Source: Thalassotalea sp. 273M-4 (lineage in GTDB: Bacteria > Pseudomonadota > Gammaproteobacteria > Enterobacterales > Alteromonadaceae). From it: a stretch of DNA of 64,000 nucleotides. The stretch is from contig NZ_CP166961.1 of assembly GCF_041410465.1 (NCBI RefSeq), positions 1,054,001 through 1,118,000 of the forward strand, read 5' to 3'. This document shows, piece after piece, positions 63,323 to 64,000 of the stretch (the stretch's first letter is position 1; each line of letters starts with the position of its first letter). Under the pieces are notes generated by a model that was not told where the DNA came from, did no database searches, and worked only from the letters and a program-made list of their open reading frames with translations. The position numbers were made by a program, and so were the translations under genes.

Positions 63323-64000
63323 ATGGAGTTTCTTTGGGTCTTAGTTGCATTTTTATTTGGACTCGCTGCGAAAATGATTTCGTTGCCACCAAGTATTGGC
63401 TACTTAGTCGCAGGCTTTGCGCTTAATTTTCTCGGTTACACTGCTGATGACAGTTTACAGATTTTGGCTGATTTAGGTATCACATTGATGCTGTTTACCA
63501 TCGGCTTAAAATTAAATATTAAAGACTTAATTAAACCGGAAGTGATGCAGGGAGCTCTTTTTCACAGTGCTCTTTGGCTTGTTTTAGGTTTTGCCATTTT
63601 AAAGCTGTTTGTTTTACTCGGCCTGTATTTTTTTGATGACCTGGCGACGACATCGGCGCTTATCATTATTTTTGCTTTAAGTTTTAGTAGCACGGTCTGT
63701 GTGGTCAAATTGATGGAAGACCATGGCGAAATAAGAACCAGGCACGGAAAATTGGCGATTGGTATTCTTGTTTTTCAAGATGTTATTGCTGTGGCCTTTT
63801 TAGTTGCGGCAACCGGTAAAATCCCGTCTATTTGGGCACTTTCCTTATTGCTTTTATTTGCCTTTAAACCCATTATTTTTCGCATCATCGGCTTGGTCGG
63901 ACACGGTGAGTTGATCCCTCTTACGGGATTGTTTTTAGCGTTGGGGGCTTACGAGTTATTTGAATTAGTGCAAGTAAAAGGTGACCTAGGTGCGTTATTA
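63323..64000 (+). CDS. CPA2 family cation:proton antiporter, N-terminal part
   Basis: 226 codons to the end of the window, open at the 3' side. At least six hydrophobic helices are visible. FLFGLAAKMISLPPSIGYLVAG, GITLMLFTIGLKLN, LSFSSTVCVVKLMEDHG and AIGILVFQDVIAV match the Na_H_Exchanger domain of KefB/KefC/YbaL-type proteins. It probably exchanges K+ or Na+ for protons; a C-terminal TrkA-N domain may lie beyond the window. The ATG follows AAAAAAGGTATTTTTTA. Confidence 0.88.
   Translation, partial: MEFLWVLVAFLFGLAAKMISLPPSIGYLVAGFALNFLGYTADDSLQILADLGITLMLFTIGLKLNIKDLIKPEVMQGALFHSALWLVLGFAILKLFVLLGLYFFDDLATTSALIIIFALSFSSTVCVVKLMEDHGEIRTRHGKLAIGILVFQDVIAVAFLVAATGKIPSIWALSLLLLFAFKPIIFRIIGLVGHGELIPLTGLFLALGAYELFELVQVKGDLGALL

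Overview
The window is a chromosomal segment of a marine gammaproteobacterium of the Alteromonadales; gene content points to the Colwelliaceae (Thalassotalea/Colwellia-like). Pointers are the TIGR02922, DUF2750, DUF3622 and DUF5062 small proteins, a proteobacterial dedicated sortase (Pds) locus, two GH3 glucanases, the tetrahydromonapterin genes folE-folM-folX, an ECF11/ChrR photooxidative-stress locus and a moderately low GC content. The exact genus is an inference.

Layout. 1-8.8 kb is mostly housekeeping: the 3' end of a GH3 hydrolase, DUF3622, an RsuA-type pseudouridine synthase, MgtE, the rimK / deacylase / rimB-like cluster, a VOC protein, YgjV and an alpha/beta hydrolase. 9.1-24.6 kb is a stress regulon: a FAS1 lipoprotein, a LON-domain protein, an ECF sigma factor with ChrR, and a seven-gene operon (ybgA-like, phrB, NTF2-like, SDR, FAD oxidase, DUF1365, cfa). 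Four transcription units in this stretch start with the same promoter pattern, TGATCN-N16-CGTA, which fits the known ECF11 consensus, so the regulon can be read directly from the DNA. chrR itself is split by a 3421-bp transposable element (13744-17164) with perfect 23-bp terminal inverted repeats and a 10-bp target duplication. The element carries a large zinc-ribbon DDE-type transposase and a two-TM coiled-coil membrane protein of unknown function. Conceptual excision restores a 229-codon chrR.

24.6-36.4 kb holds DUF5062 and folE-folM-folX, proB-proA-proC, a GAF protein related to free-methionine-(R)-sulfoxide reductase with a MetJ-like operator over its start of transcription, a VOC protein, an SRAP protein, and a glycogen group (lone E-set domain, glgC, glgA). 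36.7-46 kb is the Pds sortase locus: histidine kinase, response regulator, OmpA-like PdsO, VIT/VWA sortase target and class GN sortase, with a secreted CocE/NonD hydrolase in the opposite orientation in its middle. A second GH3 lipoprotein follows.

48.8-52.9 kb carries small conserved proteins, a CnoX-like thioredoxin-TPR protein without active-site cysteines, msrA and rmf. 52.9-62.5 kb is a complete molybdenum region: a ten-gene minus-strand operon moaA-mobA-moaB-moaC-moaD-moaE-modA-modB-modC-moeB behind a Moco riboswitch, then a porin and moeA. The window ends with a GLN-repeat outer-surface-type protein and the 5' part of a CPA2 antiporter. No rRNA, tRNA or CRISPR array was recognised.
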